Source: Bin103 sp002238925 (lineage in GTDB: Bacteria > Spirochaetota > Spirochaetia > SZUA-6 > Bin103). From it: a DNA stretch of 64,000 bases. Below the pieces are notes generated by a model. It was not told where the DNA came from. It saw only the letters and a program-made list of their open reading frames with translations, and ran no database searches. Shown here one piece after another: positions 50,037-58,669 of the stretch; position 1 is the first letter of the stretch; the number at the start of each line of letters is the position of its first letter. Where the stretch lies: the NCBI GenBank assembly GCA_965208065.1, contig OZ242313.1:1302001-1366000 (forward strand). The letters are read 5' to 3'. Made by a program: the position numbers and the translations under genes.

Positions 50037-51203
50037 TTACGTGCGCGTGCCGGCGAGGGTGGTGGCGAGGCGGCGCAGGCTGGCGGCGTTGTGGGCGGCG
50101 GCGAACACGTCCACGAACGGCAGCGCGGCGCGCATGCCGCGCGTCTGCGGGCGGTAGTCGGGGTTGCCGAGCAGGGGGTTGAGCCAGATCACCAGGGCGG
50201 CGCGGCGCTGGATCTCCTCCATGCAGCCGCTCAGCAGGTCGATGTCGCCGGTGTCCCAGCCGTCGCTCAGGATGGCCACCACGGTGCGCCGGTCGAGGGC
50301 GGTGCGCCCATGGTCCTTCAGGTACTGTTCGAGCGAGGTGCCGATGCGGGTGCCGCCGGCCCACTCCGGCACCGTGGCGGCCAGGTGGTCGAGGGCGGCG
50401 GCCAGGTTGGGGCCGCGCAACTGGTCGGTGATGCGGTGCAGGCCGGTGCTGAACACGAACGTCTCGATGCGCCGGTAGGCGCGCTGGAAGGCGAACATGA
50501 ACTGGATCAGGAAGCGGCTGTACAGGTCCATCGACTTGCTGACGTCGCAGATCAGCGCCAGTTTCAAGCGCCGGCGGCGGCGGCGCAACAGCGCCAGGTC
50601 GAGCAACTCGCCAGAGCGCAGGCCGGCGCGCAAGGTGCGGCGCAGGTCGAGGCGCACGCCGCGCGTGCCCGGCTGGTAGCGGCGCGACAGGGAGCGGGCG
50701 AGTTGCCGGCCAATGACCAGCAGCAGGTGCGACATCTCCTCCAGTTCGGCGGCGCTCAGCAGCGCGAAGTCGGTGCGCGCCGGCACCTGCTGCGGGCTGT
50801 AGGCGGCGGCCGAGACCTCGCGGTCGGGGGCCAGATTGGCGTCGCCCTCGTACTGCACCGACTGCTTGCCGCGCTGCGGCAGCCGGAGCGGCGGCAGGAC
50901 GCTGTCGGCCGAATCCGGCTCGTCCAGGTCGGCTTCCGCGAGGTGGTCCCAGTACACCGGGTAGCAGGCGTCGAACAGCTCCTGCTCGTCGCGGCTCTTG
51001 GCGGTGGCGGCGCGCAGCGCCATGCGAAACCGCTCCCGGTCGTGCAGCGCCAGGGCGGCGGCGCGCGCTGCGTCGGTCTGTTCGCCGAGGCCGAGGCCGA
51101 TGCCCGACTCGCGCAGGTAGCGGCAGAACCCCACCACGCGCGCCGTCAGCGCGCGCTCGCCCTGTCCCTCGCGGAGGATTGCGCTACTCACCCTGCCTGG
51201 CAT
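50037..51203 (-). CDS. CoxE-like VWA-domain protein
   Basis: A 388-residue protein. The von Willebrand A domain occupies the C-terminal half with the MIDAS motif DVSKSMDLYS near residue 220, TRIGTSLEQYL near 290 and LSDGWDTGD near 315 (remaining metal residues). An Arg-rich stretch (ALLRRRRRRLK) precedes the domain. CoxE-type proteins work with a MoxR/CoxD ATPase in maturation of metal enzymes such as molybdenum hydroxylases. The partner ATPase gene lies 5 bp upstream, so they form one operon. No molybdoenzyme gene is visible nearby. Confidence 0.88.
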   Translation of the reverse strand: MPGRVSSAILREGQGERALTARVVGFCRYLRESGIGLGLGEQTDAARAAALALHDRERFRMALRAATAKSRDEQELFDACYPVYWDHLAEADLDEPDSADSVLPPLRLPQRGKQSVQYEGDANLAPDREVSAAAYSPQQVPARTDFALLSAAELEEMSHLLLVIGRQLARSLSRRYQPGTRGVRLDLRRTLRAGLRSGELLDLALLRRRRRRLKLALICDVSKSMDLYSRFLIQFMFAFQRAYRRIETFVFSTGLHRITDQLRGPNLAAALDHLAATVPEWAGGTRIGTSLEQYLKDHGRTALDRRTVVAILSDGWDTGDIDLLSGCMEEIQRRAALVIWLNPLLGNPDYRPQTRGMRAALPFVDVFAAAHNAASLRRLATTLAGTRT

Positions 51204-51208
51204 CGCCG

Positions 51209-52111
51209 CTATTCGGCGGCGGCCATGGCGGTGAGCATCTCGCCGGCGCGGCGGCGCACGTGGGTCACGTCGTCCTGGCTCTTGAACAGCACGCCGAGCG
51301 TGGCCGCCACCGTCGCCTCGTCGAGATGGTCGCGGTGCAGCGCCACCAGCGTGGTCGCCCAGTCGAGCGTCTCCGCCACGCCCGGCACCTTCTCCAGCGG
51401 CTCGCGGCGCGCCGCCTCCACGAAACGGCAGATTTGCTCCGCCAGCTGGCGGTCAATGCCGTCTACGCGGCGCCGCACGATGGCCAGTTCCTTGCCGAAG
51501 TCGGGGTAGTCGATCCACAGGTACAGGCAGCGCCGCCGCACCGCGTCGGACAGGTCGCGGGTGCGGTTGCTGGTTACCACCACGTACGGCACCTGGCGTG
51601 CGCTTACGGTGCCCAGCTCGGGAATCGAGATCTGCCAGTCGGACAGCACTTCCAGCAGGAACGCCTCGAACTCCTCGTCGGCGCGGTCCAACTCGTCCAC
51701 CAGCAGCACCGGGCTGCGGTGGTGAGTAATCGCCTGCAGCAGCGGGCGCTTGAGCAGGTAGCGTTCGTCGAACAGTTCGCTTTCACGCTCGGCCAGCGAA
51801 GCGTTGTCGTGTTCGCTCAGGCGGATGTGCAGCAACTGGCGCTTGTAGTCCCACTCGTAAAGTGCGGTGCTGGCGTCCAGCCCCTCGTAGCACTGCAGGC
51901 GAATCAGGTCGGTGTCGAGGGCGCGCGCCATCACCTTGGCAATCTCGGTCTTGCCCACGCCGGCGGGCCCCTCCACCAGGAGCGGCTTGCGGAGCAGCTC
52001 GGCGATCAGCAGCGAGGTGACGATGGCCTGGTCGGCGATGTAGTTCTGCTGCTCCAGCAGGCTGGCGATGCGCGCAGCTTCGCGGTCGGTATTCATCGGC
52101 GTGACGAGCAT
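51209..52111 (-). CDS. MoxR/CoxD-like AAA+ ATPase
   Basis: About 300 residues. Walker A is VEGPAGVGKTEIAKVMA near residue 42, Walker B LLVDELDRADEEFEAFLLEVL near 115, sensor 1 VVVTSNRTRDLSDAVRRRCLYLWIDYP near 160. ATG at 52111 or 52096 is possible. It probably acts with the VWA protein encoded immediately downstream as a chaperone pair that inserts metal or opens a target complex. Its P-loop is canonical, unlike that of the other MoxR at 20202-21347. It is divergent from a PhyH gene, only 23 bp apart. Confidence 0.9.
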   Translation of the reverse strand: MLVTPMNTDREAARIASLLEQQNYIADQAIVTSLLIAELLRKPLLVEGPAGVGKTEIAKVMARALDTDLIRLQCYEGLDASTALYEWDYKRQLLHIRLSEHDNASLAERESELFDERYLLKRPLLQAITHHRSPVLLVDELDRADEEFEAFLLEVLSDWQISIPELGTVSARQVPYVVVTSNRTRDLSDAVRRRCLYLWIDYPDFGKELAIVRRRVDGIDRQLAEQICRFVEAARREPLEKVPGVAETLDWATTLVALHRDHLDEATVAATLGVLFKSQDDVTHVRRRAGEMLTAMAAAE

Positions 52112-52134
52112 ACCGAAGATGATAGAATCAAGAT

Positions 52135-52959
52135 ATGTCAGCAACCGAAACCGCACCCGCCACCGTTGCCGGCGCCGCAAGCGAGGAATTGCTTGCCCAA
52201 TGGCGCGAGCAGGGCTACCTGCTGCTTCGCCAGGTGATCCCGCGCGACCAGGCGGCCGCCTTCCTGGCGGCCGCTGACGAGGCAATCGCCGCCTACGAGG
52301 CGGAGCCGGGCTTCGCGCATCCCGGTTCGTACACCATCGTGCAGGCGATCTGGCGCACCGCCGGGCTCGACGACCTGATCGACCATCCCGGCACGTTCCC
52401 GACCATCCTGGGGCTGATGGGCCCCTACCTGCAGCTCATGGGTACGCAGATCTACGTACGCCCGGCGGGCCGCGAGTCCGATTTCCAGTGGCACACCGAC
52501 GCCGGGCGCTCGCTGCAGCAGATCCGCGTCACCGACGACAGCCTGCCGTTGAACTTCAAGGTGCAGTTTTTCCTGACCGACATCCCCGAACCGGACCGCG
52601 CCAACTTCTGCCTGGTGCCCGGCAGCCACCGGCATGAGTTTCCGGAGGCCGGATTTCCCGCCGGCACCGACCCTGACGGGGCGATTCAGCTGCGTGTGCA
52701 GGCCGGCGACGTGGCGATCTTCCCGCACAACCTGTGGCACAGCGTCGCGCCCAACCACGGCGACTCGGTACGGCGCAGCGTCACGTTCCGCTACGGGCAG
52801 ATGTGGTGCCGCCCCTACGACTACGAAAAGGCGCCCGCCGAGGTGCTCGCGCGCATGCCAAAACGGCGCCGCCGCCTGCTCGGCGACCTGGGCGAAGCGT
52901 ACATCGCCACCGACTACTACAAGCCGCACGACCAGCTCGAGGTGATGCTCGGCACCTGA
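52135..52959 (+). CDS. PhyH-family Fe/2-oxoglutarate dioxygenase
   Basis: A 274-residue PhyH protein with an intact iron site: H-x-D in FQWHTDAGRS near residue 120 and the distal His in LWHSVAPNHGDSVRRSVTFRYG near residue 202, with Arg for 2-oxoglutarate. WREQGYLLLRQVIPRDQA starts the fold, and FCLVPGSHRHEFPEAG precedes the distal strand. The start is AGATATGTC at 52135; promoter signals must lie within the short gap to the divergent MoxR gene or inside it. Substrate unknown. Confidence 0.92.
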   Translation: MSATETAPATVAGAASEELLAQWREQGYLLLRQVIPRDQAAAFLAAADEAIAAYEAEPGFAHPGSYTIVQAIWRTAGLDDLIDHPGTFPTILGLMGPYLQLMGTQIYVRPAGRESDFQWHTDAGRSLQQIRVTDDSLPLNFKVQFFLTDIPEPDRANFCLVPGSHRHEFPEAGFPAGTDPDGAIQLRVQAGDVAIFPHNLWHSVAPNHGDSVRRSVTFRYGQMWCRPYDYEKAPAEVLARMPKRRRRLLGDLGEAYIATDYYKPHDQLEVMLGT

Positions 52960-53058
52960 CGCAGTGTTGCGAAATCATAACCGTCGTTTTATTGGCCGAC
53001 AAAACTGGGCGGGTACGTTTCCTTGCATCACTTCACATCAATCGCACGGAGGTACGGA

Positions 53059-53928
53059 ATGAGATTGATGAAGCGGGCCGCCGCAGCGGCGGCCGTTTTA
53101 CTGGTGGCCGGTTTGCCGCTGGCGGCAGACAACCACGCTCCGCCCGGTGTCCTGGTTACGGATGTCGACCCGAACGGTCCCGCGGCCGCGGCGGGTGTGC
53201 AGAGCGGCGACCTGATCGTCGGCATCGACGGTCAGCCGGTGGCGCACATCGGCGATCTGACCGGGGCCCTGGCGGATGCCGAGCACGCCGAGGTCACCCT
53301 CACCATCAAGCGCGGCGACGAGATGGTCGACCAGGTCGTGGCGATCGACTACGTGTGGCAGCGCCCCCGCCTTGGGCTGATGGTGTCCAACGTGCAGCCG
53401 CAGCACGAGCAGCTCGGCATGGACAAGGAACCGGGCGGCGAGATGACGCCGGATGCCGGCGAGTTCACGTTCGAGGAGCTTGCGGCTCCGGGCGCGATCG
53501 TGCTGGAGGTGGTTCCCGACAGCCCGGCCGCCGCGGCGGGCCTGCAACCCGGCGACTGGATCACCGCCATCGACGGCACCGAGCTGAGCGAAGCGGCTGG
53601 TAATCTGGGCGAGGTGATCGGCGGCTTCGAGCCCGGCGCCAGCATCAGTCTCGACTATGAGCGTGACGGCGAGGCGATGAGCGCCGCGGTGACCCTCGGC
53701 GAGCACCCGGAGACCGGTACCGCGCTGCTCGGCCTGCGCTATCGGCCGTGGCCGTTCTTCCAGATGCGCGCGTTCGGACGCGGCGACCTGGACCCGGAGG
53801 CGATGCAGGAGTGGATCGAGCGCCACCGCGAGCGGTTCGAACGGATGCGGCGCAACTTCCGGTATATGCAGCCGGATGCGCCGCAGCCAGAGGCTGCCCC
53901 GGAGGCAAGCCCGCAGGGCGCCATGTAG
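53059..53928 (+). CDS. Exported protein with two PDZ domains and no protease domain
   Basis: A 289-residue protein from ATG 53059, with GGAGG 7 bp upstream. The signal peptide (RAAAAAAVLLVAGLPLAAD) is followed by PDZ 1 (VLVTDVDPNGPAAAAGVQSGDLIVGIDG, residues about 30-110) and PDZ 2 (VVPDSPAAAAGLQPGDWITAIDG, about 145-215). A charged helix (WIERHRERFERMRRNFRYM) and a Pro/Glu-rich end follow. HtrA-type proteases have a trypsin-like domain in front of their PDZs; none is here, so it is probably a periplasmic adaptor. The gene stands alone and ends before a strong hairpin. Confidence 0.85.
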   Translation: MRLMKRAAAAAAVLLVAGLPLAADNHAPPGVLVTDVDPNGPAAAAGVQSGDLIVGIDGQPVAHIGDLTGALADAEHAEVTLTIKRGDEMVDQVVAIDYVWQRPRLGLMVSNVQPQHEQLGMDKEPGGEMTPDAGEFTFEELAAPGAIVLEVVPDSPAAAAGLQPGDWITAIDGTELSEAAGNLGEVIGGFEPGASISLDYERDGEAMSAAVTLGEHPETGTALLGLRYRPWPFFQMRAFGRGDLDPEAMQEWIERHRERFERMRRNFRYMQPDAPQPEAAPEASPQGAM

Positions 53929-54023
53929 CCGCCGGCCCGGCCCGGCGGCCGCGGACCGGCGCCGCGGGTACGCACGACTCCCCGTGATGCCCCGCGCTGC
54001 CGAGCCGGGAGTCCCCTCCCACA

Positions 54024-54054
54024 CCGCCGCGCGCCGTCCCCCGGCGCGCGGCGG
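54024..54054. terminator. Perfect 13-bp GC hairpin between convergent genes
   Basis: CCGCCGCGCGCCG (54024-54036) pairs fully with CGGCGCGCGGCGG (54042-54054) around a 5-base loop. It lies 95 bp after the PDZ gene and 17 bp before the stop of the convergent aldolase gene. There is no T-run on either side, so it may act as a barrier rather than as a classical intrinsic terminator. Confidence 0.55.
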
Positions 54055-54071
54055 TCCTGCGTTGCCGCGGA

Positions 54072-54854
54072 TCAGCCGGTGGCGCGCACCTCGTTGAGCC
54101 ACGCCATCACGTCATGGGCGCCCTGGGTCAGGAACCCGTAGTCCCCCACCGCCAGCACGAACAGGAAGCCGTCCTTCAGGCACTGCTCGGCGCCGCGCCC
54201 GCCGGTGGCGATGCCCGGCAGCTTGCCTACCCGCACGCAGGTCTCGCGAATCTCGCGAATCACCGCGGCGTGGCGCTCGCGGTCCGCCGGCTTGCTCAGG
54301 TCCACGCCCATGGTGCGGCTCAGGTCGCCGGGGCCGATCATGCAGCCGTCCACGCCCTCGACGCTGAGGATCTCCGCGGCCGCCTCCGCCGCCTGCGCGG
54401 TCTCGATCTGCACCATCAGCAGCACCTCGTCGTCGGCGCAGGCCGAGTAGTCGCTGCCGTAGCTCAGGTAGCCGGTGGGGCCGCCGCCCGAGCGCTTGCC
54501 GAGCGGCGGGTATCGCACCGCCTCGACCGCCCGCTGCGCCTCGGCGGGGCTGTTGACCATCGGTACGATGATGCTCAGCGCACCCCGGTCGAGCAGCCGG
54601 CCGATCGCCGCGTAGTCGTTGTCCGGCACCCGCACCGACGGGGTCGCCGGCCCGATCAGGATGTGGTGCAGCGCCTGCATGGCGAGAGTGTCGTCCCACA
54701 CGCCGTGCTGGCAGTCCACCTGGACGAAATCGAACCCGGCCAGGGAGAACATCTCGCCGACCAGCGGGCAGCCAATGGCAAGCTCTGCGCCAACCACCGG
54801 CTCGCCGGCCAGCATCTTGCGTTTCATGGTGTTGTGCTTCACGCGTCCCACCAT
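54072..54854 (-). CDS. HpcH/HpaI-family aldolase
   Basis: A 260-residue class II pyruvate/oxaloacetate-type aldolase (2-keto-3-deoxy acid family). Landmarks: AGFDFVQVDCQHGVWDD near residue 45 (catalytic His region), VRVPDNDYAAIGRLLDRGALSIIVPMVNSPAEA near residue 75, MVQIETAQAAEAAAEIL (metal Glu), EGVDGCMIGPGDLS (metal Asp) and GKLPGIATGG. It cleaves 4-hydroxy-2-keto acids to pyruvate and an aldehyde. ATG 54854 and 54827 are both possible. It follows the PhyH gene by 47 bp on the same strand, so the two may form a pathway for an aromatic or sugar acid. Confidence 0.92.
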   Translation of the reverse strand: MVGRVKHNTMKRKMLAGEPVVGAELAIGCPLVGEMFSLAGFDFVQVDCQHGVWDDTLAMQALHHILIGPATPSVRVPDNDYAAIGRLLDRGALSIIVPMVNSPAEAQRAVEAVRYPPLGKRSGGGPTGYLSYGSDYSACADDEVLLMVQIETAQAAEAAAEILSVEGVDGCMIGPGDLSRTMGVDLSKPADRERHAAVIREIRETCVRVGKLPGIATGGRGAEQCLKDGFLFVLAVGDYGFLTQGAHDVMAWLNEVRATG

Positions 54855-54901
54855 GACGGCAAAAGGGAACCGGGTAAAGGGCCGGCGGCGCCGGCGCGGC
54901 A

Positions 54902-55777
54902 CTACGAGCGCAACTGCTTCCAGTACGACTCGCGCGGCACCGACGGCCGGAAGTCGCAGCGCGGGACGCCCAGGGCGTGCAGGGTGGCGCGTTCCAGGAG
55001 CGAGTATTCGCCGGCGTCGGCGCGTTGCAGCGTGAACGGCTCGCGCAGGACCATCGGCGGGTTGGACATGAAGCGCGGCCGCCCGGAGTGGTTGTTGGAG
55101 GAGGCGTGCAGCATGAACGGGTGCATGATCGCCAGCGTGCCGGGGGGCCCGGTCAGCTCCATGAACTCGCGGCACTCGCCGATCAGGCTTCCGAACGCGC
55201 CGGGGTCGGCGCCCTCGGGGCGTTTCGCCAGGTAGCGGGCCACCACACCGACCGAGTCGGGCGCGATGAAGGTGCCGCCGCCGCGCGGCGCCACGTCCGA
55301 CCACAGCAGCACGATCAGCAGCGCCTGCTCGCGGCTGTCGAGAAAGTGGCGGAAGTAGCTGCCGTCCTTGTGCCAGCCGGGGACGTCCGGCCCCGGCGCA
55401 AGCCACGGCCGATCGGCGCCGCGCCGGAAGTTGACGATGAACGAATCCGACCACTCGAAGGCGTTGATGGTGGTGAAATGACGCGACTCGATCTCGTACA
55501 CGTGCGGATCGATGCGCTGCTCGCCGCCCACCACGTCGCACAGCGCACCCCAACCGCGCGGCGAGATCTCCTTCACCGGTGCGGTGGAGTGGCGGTCCAT
55601 CCACACGATCTCCTCGCTCCAGGTGGCGGGATCTTCGGCGTCGTAGCCAAGGCGCCGGTAGGCCAGCTCGGTCCAGCGGCGCGCCAGATCGGGGTCCAGA
55701 CAGCCGGGCACCACCACGTAGCCCTGCTCCACGAAGTGATCCGCCTGCTCGCCGGTCAGGGTGGCAAGAGAAGCCAT
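54902..55777 (-). CDS. PhyH-family Fe/2-oxoglutarate dioxygenase
   Basis: A 291-residue PhyH protein. The H-x-D pair is in VPGWHKDGSYFRHF near residue 133, and the distal His is in MHPFMLHASSNNHSGRPRFM near residue 215, with Arg following. ADHFVEQGYVVVPGCLDPDLARRW is the usual N-terminus, and LLWSDVAPRGGGTFIAPDSV is the core. It sits between a sulfatase gene (133 bp upstream, same strand) and the aldolase gene (47 bp downstream), so the three likely form a catabolic operon. The size and motif spacing differ from the other PhyH genes here, so they are not recent duplicates. Confidence 0.92.
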   Translation of the reverse strand: MASLATLTGEQADHFVEQGYVVVPGCLDPDLARRWTELAYRRLGYDAEDPATWSEEIVWMDRHSTAPVKEISPRGWGALCDVVGGEQRIDPHVYEIESRHFTTINAFEWSDSFIVNFRRGADRPWLAPGPDVPGWHKDGSYFRHFLDSREQALLIVLLWSDVAPRGGGTFIAPDSVGVVARYLAKRPEGADPGAFGSLIGECREFMELTGPPGTLAIMHPFMLHASSNNHSGRPRFMSNPPMVLREPFTLQRADAGEYSLLERATLHALGVPRCDFRPSVPRESYWKQLRS

Positions 55778-55910
55778 CGCAACATCACCGCCTTCGCTCC
55801 CGCATCGTACACCGGATTCGCATCGCGCCGCGCGCGAATTGGCAAGGCAGCGAAAGTGGCGGTGCTGCCGCCCCCGGCGCCTTCGCGCGACTCGCCCGGC
55901 TGGCCGGTGG

Positions 55911-57242
55911 TCAATCGGTATACGGTATGGCGCCGCGGTCGTCGACCGCAAGGCCGTATTGCTCGCGGTAGGCCGCGGCGGGCAGGAAGCGGTCTCCGCG
56001 CTCGGCCAGAAGCCGCTGCAGCGTATGCTCCATTTCGCGCCGGACGGCGCGGTGGCCGGTGTCCCCGAACCGGTTGCGGAGCTGGTCGGGGTCGGCGGCG
56101 GTTTCGTACAGGATGCCCCGGCCGTCCAGCCAGCGCGCGTAGCTGTAGCGCTCGGTGCGCACCCCGCGCCACGGCGCGCCCACGTACTCCGCGAACGGGG
56201 CGATGCACATGGTGAGCGCCGCGTCGTTGCCGGTGAACGGCTCGCCGCGCACGGCGGCGGACAGGTCGCGGCCCTCCACGGTGGCGGGCACCGGCACCCC
56301 GGCCAGTCCGAGCAGCGTTGGCAGGATGTCGACCACGTTGAGCGGGAAGCTGATGTGCCGGCCGCGCCCCTCCTGGCCGGGGCAGCGCAGCAGGAACGGC
56401 ACCAGGATCGACTCGTCCCACGGGTGCTGTTTGCGCTGCACGCCCTGCGAACCGAGCATGTCGCCGTGGTCGGAGGTGTACACGAAGATGGTGTCGTCCA
56501 GCACGCCGGCGGCGGACAGAGCGTCTTCGATGCGCCCGAGCTGCTCGTCGAGGGCGGTGACGTGGGCGTGGTATCCGGCCAGATCGGCCCGGTCCGGGCG
56601 CGGGCAGTTGGCAGGCACCTCCACCTCGGCCGGCGGGTAGCGGTCCAGGTAGCGCCGCGGCAGGTCGCGGTAGGGGTTGTGCGGCGGCCCCCACGACAGC
56701 ACCAGCGCGAACGGCGATGCTCCGCGCGCGTGGGTACCGATATGGTCGATCGCCATCGAGGTCTGCGCCTCGGCATCGTAGCCGTCCCAGAACAGCCGCT
56801 CCGGGGTGTCGCGGTAGAAGTGCGAGTTGGTGTAGTCGTGGGTGCAGTTGGCCACCGCCCAGAACTGAAACCCCTGCCGCCGCGGACCGGGCGGGGTAAA
56901 CGCCGCCCGCCGGTTGCCGTCCAGGTGCCACTTGCCGATGTACGCGGTGGCATAGCCGGCGTCGCCGAGGATGGTGCCGAGCGTGGGCCGGTCGGCCGGC
57001 AGCCGCAGGTCGTTCAGAAACAGCCCGTTGGTCAGCGGGTACTGGCCGGTCAGAAACGCGGCTCGCCACGGCGTGCATACCGGGATGTTGGATACGGCGG
57101 TGTCGAACACCACACCCTCGGCGGCCATCCGGTCCATGACCGGCGTGTGCACGCGCGCGCCGCGGTAGCCGGTGGTACGCGCGCGGTGCTGGTCGGCGAA
57201 CACGAATACGATATTGGGGCGCCCTCGAGCCTGACCCGACAT
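55911..57242 (-). CDS. Type I (formylglycine-dependent) sulfatase
   Basis: A 443-residue alkaline-phosphatase-fold sulfatase. It begins RPNIVFVFADQHRARTTGY with the metal-binding Asp, and has the sulfatase signature C-T-P-W-R at residues 56-60, where Cys56 would become formylglycine. YIGKWHLDG near residue 101, FVYTSDHGDMLGSQG near 255 (metal D-H) and KQHPWDESILVPFLLRCPG follow. No signal peptide is seen, so a cytoplasmic place is likely. The Cys-type site needs a maturase (FGE or anSME), which is not in this window. Substrate probably a sulfated sugar or aryl compound. Confidence 0.94.
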   Translation of the reverse strand: MSGQARGRPNIVFVFADQHRARTTGYRGARVHTPVMDRMAAEGVVFDTAVSNIPVCTPWRAAFLTGQYPLTNGLFLNDLRLPADRPTLGTILGDAGYATAYIGKWHLDGNRRAAFTPPGPRRQGFQFWAVANCTHDYTNSHFYRDTPERLFWDGYDAEAQTSMAIDHIGTHARGASPFALVLSWGPPHNPYRDLPRRYLDRYPPAEVEVPANCPRPDRADLAGYHAHVTALDEQLGRIEDALSAAGVLDDTIFVYTSDHGDMLGSQGVQRKQHPWDESILVPFLLRCPGQEGRGRHISFPLNVVDILPTLLGLAGVPVPATVEGRDLSAAVRGEPFTGNDAALTMCIAPFAEYVGAPWRGVRTERYSYARWLDGRGILYETAADPDQLRNRFGDTGHRAVRREMEHTLQRLLAERGDRFLPAAAYREQYGLAVDDRGAIPYTD

Positions 57243-57340
57243 GATGCCCTACCGTAGCACGGCTAACACGGCTTGGCTTTACTGGCTTGACTCGGAGGCC
57301 CCTCATTGGCACTTTTTGGAGTACTCTCTGGAGTGTCATC

Positions 57341-57598
57341 ATGAGTGTCATATCGGCCACGGAGATCAAGAAGCGGGGTGTCGCGGCATTCGACCCAATG
57401 CTCGCGGCGGAAGGGGAAGCGCTCATCACCGTGCGCGGGAGAGGGCGCTACATCGTAATGACGGTGGAGAAGTACCACGCGTTGCGCGAGCTGGAACTGG
57501 CCGAGGCCGTGCGCGAAGCACGCGCAGATTACGATGCCGGTCGAATCGCGGACCGGACCGTCGACGGGCACCTGCGGCGGCTGGGCGATGAAGTATGA
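57341..57598 (+). CDS. Phd/YefM-family antitoxin
   Basis: An 85-residue antitoxin, starting at ATG 57341: MSVISATEIKKRGVAAFDPM, then LITVRGRGRYIVMTVEKYHAL, the Phd N-terminal DNA-binding fold. The C-terminal 30 residues (EAVREARADYDAGRIADRT) form the toxin-neutralising helix. The last codons overlap the toxin gene by 11 bp. GAGTGTCAT occurs twice, at 57331-57339 and 57343-57351, across the start codon, a possible operator. TTGACT at 57287-57292 may be a -35 box. Confidence 0.85.
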   Translation: MSVISATEIKKRGVAAFDPMLAAEGEALITVRGRGRYIVMTVEKYHALRELELAEAVREARADYDAGRIADRTVDGHLRRLGDEV

Positions 57599-57863
57599 GA
57601 TTCTCTTTACCCGCGGCTATACGCGCCGCGCGCAACGCTTTATCCGGCGCCATCCCGAACTCCGGCAGCAATATCGCAAGACCTTGCAACTGCTCGAATT
57701 GAAACCGTTTCATCCGTCCCTGCGCCTGCGCAAGCTGCGTGGCTCGCTCGAAGAACTGCACTCCGTATCGATAAACCTGTCGTATCGCGTCACCATCGAG
57801 TTTCTCGTTTCCGATCGGAAGATCATTCCCGTCGATGTCGGATCGCACGAGACCGTGTACTGA
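57588..57863 (+). CDS. RelE/YafQ-like mRNA interferase toxin
   Basis: A 91-residue toxin: YEILFTRGYTRRAQRFIRRHPEL at the N-terminus, PFHPSLRLRKLRGSLEELHSVSINLSYRVTIEF in the core, and a basic surface typical of RelE-fold ribosome-dependent RNases. The late HETVY end replaces the usual HDxVY, common in YafQ-like members. It overlaps the Phd-type antitoxin by 11 bp. Both genes look complete. It ends 10 bp before the LivG-like ATPase gene, so read-through into the transporter operon is possible. Confidence 0.85.
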   Translation: MKYEILFTRGYTRRAQRFIRRHPELRQQYRKTLQLLELKPFHPSLRLRKLRGSLEELHSVSINLSYRVTIEFLVSDRKIIPVDVGSHETVY

Positions 57864-57873
57864 CCCGGCGGCC

Positions 57874-58656
57874 ATGAAAGACCTTCTGGAAGTGAGCGGG
57901 CTGTGTCTGCAATTCGGCGGGCTGACGGTGCTCGACGAGGTGTCGCTGCGGGTGCCGGAGGGCGGCGTGACCGCCATTATCGGGCCCAACGGCGCCGGCA
58001 AGACCAGCCTGTTCAACTCGGTGTCCGGGAACTACCGCCCGCATGCCGGCCGGATCGTGTTCGCCGGCGCCGACATCACCCGGTTGCCGGCGGCGCGGCG
58101 GGCGGCGCTCGGCGTGGCGCGCACGTTCCAGAACATCGCGCTGTTTCCAAGTATGACGGTGCTGGACAATGTCAAGCTCGGCCGCCATGTGCACCTGCGC
58201 AGCGGCGTGTTGGCCGGCGCGCTGTACCTGGGCCGGGCGCGGCGCGAAGAGCGGCGCCTGGAGGCGTACATCGAGCGGGAGGTGGTCGAGCTGCTCGGCA
58301 TTCGGGAGATCCTCGGCGAATCCGCGGCCGCGCTGTCGTACGGGCTGCGCAAGCGGGTCGAGCTGGCGCGCGCCGTCGCCATGGAGCCGCGGCTGCTGCT
58401 GCTGGACGAGCCGGCCGCCGGCTTGAGCCACGGCGACCGGGAGCAGATGATGCGCCTGATCCGCGACCTGCAGCGCCTGCGCGGCATTACCTTGCTGCTG
58501 GTGGAACACGATATGCACGTGGTAATGGATCTGGCCGACCAGGTGGTGGTGCTGGACTTCGGGCGGGTGATCGCCGCCGGCACCCCGGCGCAGGTACGCG
58601 AAGACCCCGCGGTGATCGCCGCCTACCTCGGCGCCGAGTCGGAGCAGGCATCGTGA
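57874..58656 (+). CDS. livG: Branched-chain amino-acid-type ABC ATPase, LivG family
   Basis: A 260-residue ABC ATPase. Walker A IIGPNGAGKTSLFNSVSG near residue 37, the LivG-type VARTFQNIALFPSMTVLDNV near 82, a long insert (RSGVLAGALYLGRARREERRLEAY), a degenerate signature (LSYGLRKRVELARAVAMEPRLLLLDEPAAGLS, where S-Y-G replaces S-G-G) and the H-loop LLVEHDM. It powers the importer with the LivF-type partner at 61925. ATG 57874 fits the 13-bp gap to the next gene. First gene of a five-gene operon with the order G, H, M, K, F. Confidence 0.93.
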   Translation: MKDLLEVSGLCLQFGGLTVLDEVSLRVPEGGVTAIIGPNGAGKTSLFNSVSGNYRPHAGRIVFAGADITRLPAARRAALGVARTFQNIALFPSMTVLDNVKLGRHVHLRSGVLAGALYLGRARREERRLEAYIEREVVELLGIREILGESAAALSYGLRKRVELARAVAMEPRLLLLDEPAAGLSHGDREQMMRLIRDLQRLRGITLLLVEHDMHVVMDLADQVVVLDFGRVIAAGTPAQVREDPAVIAAYLGAESEQAS

Positions 58657-58669
58657 CGGGGGGGCGCTG

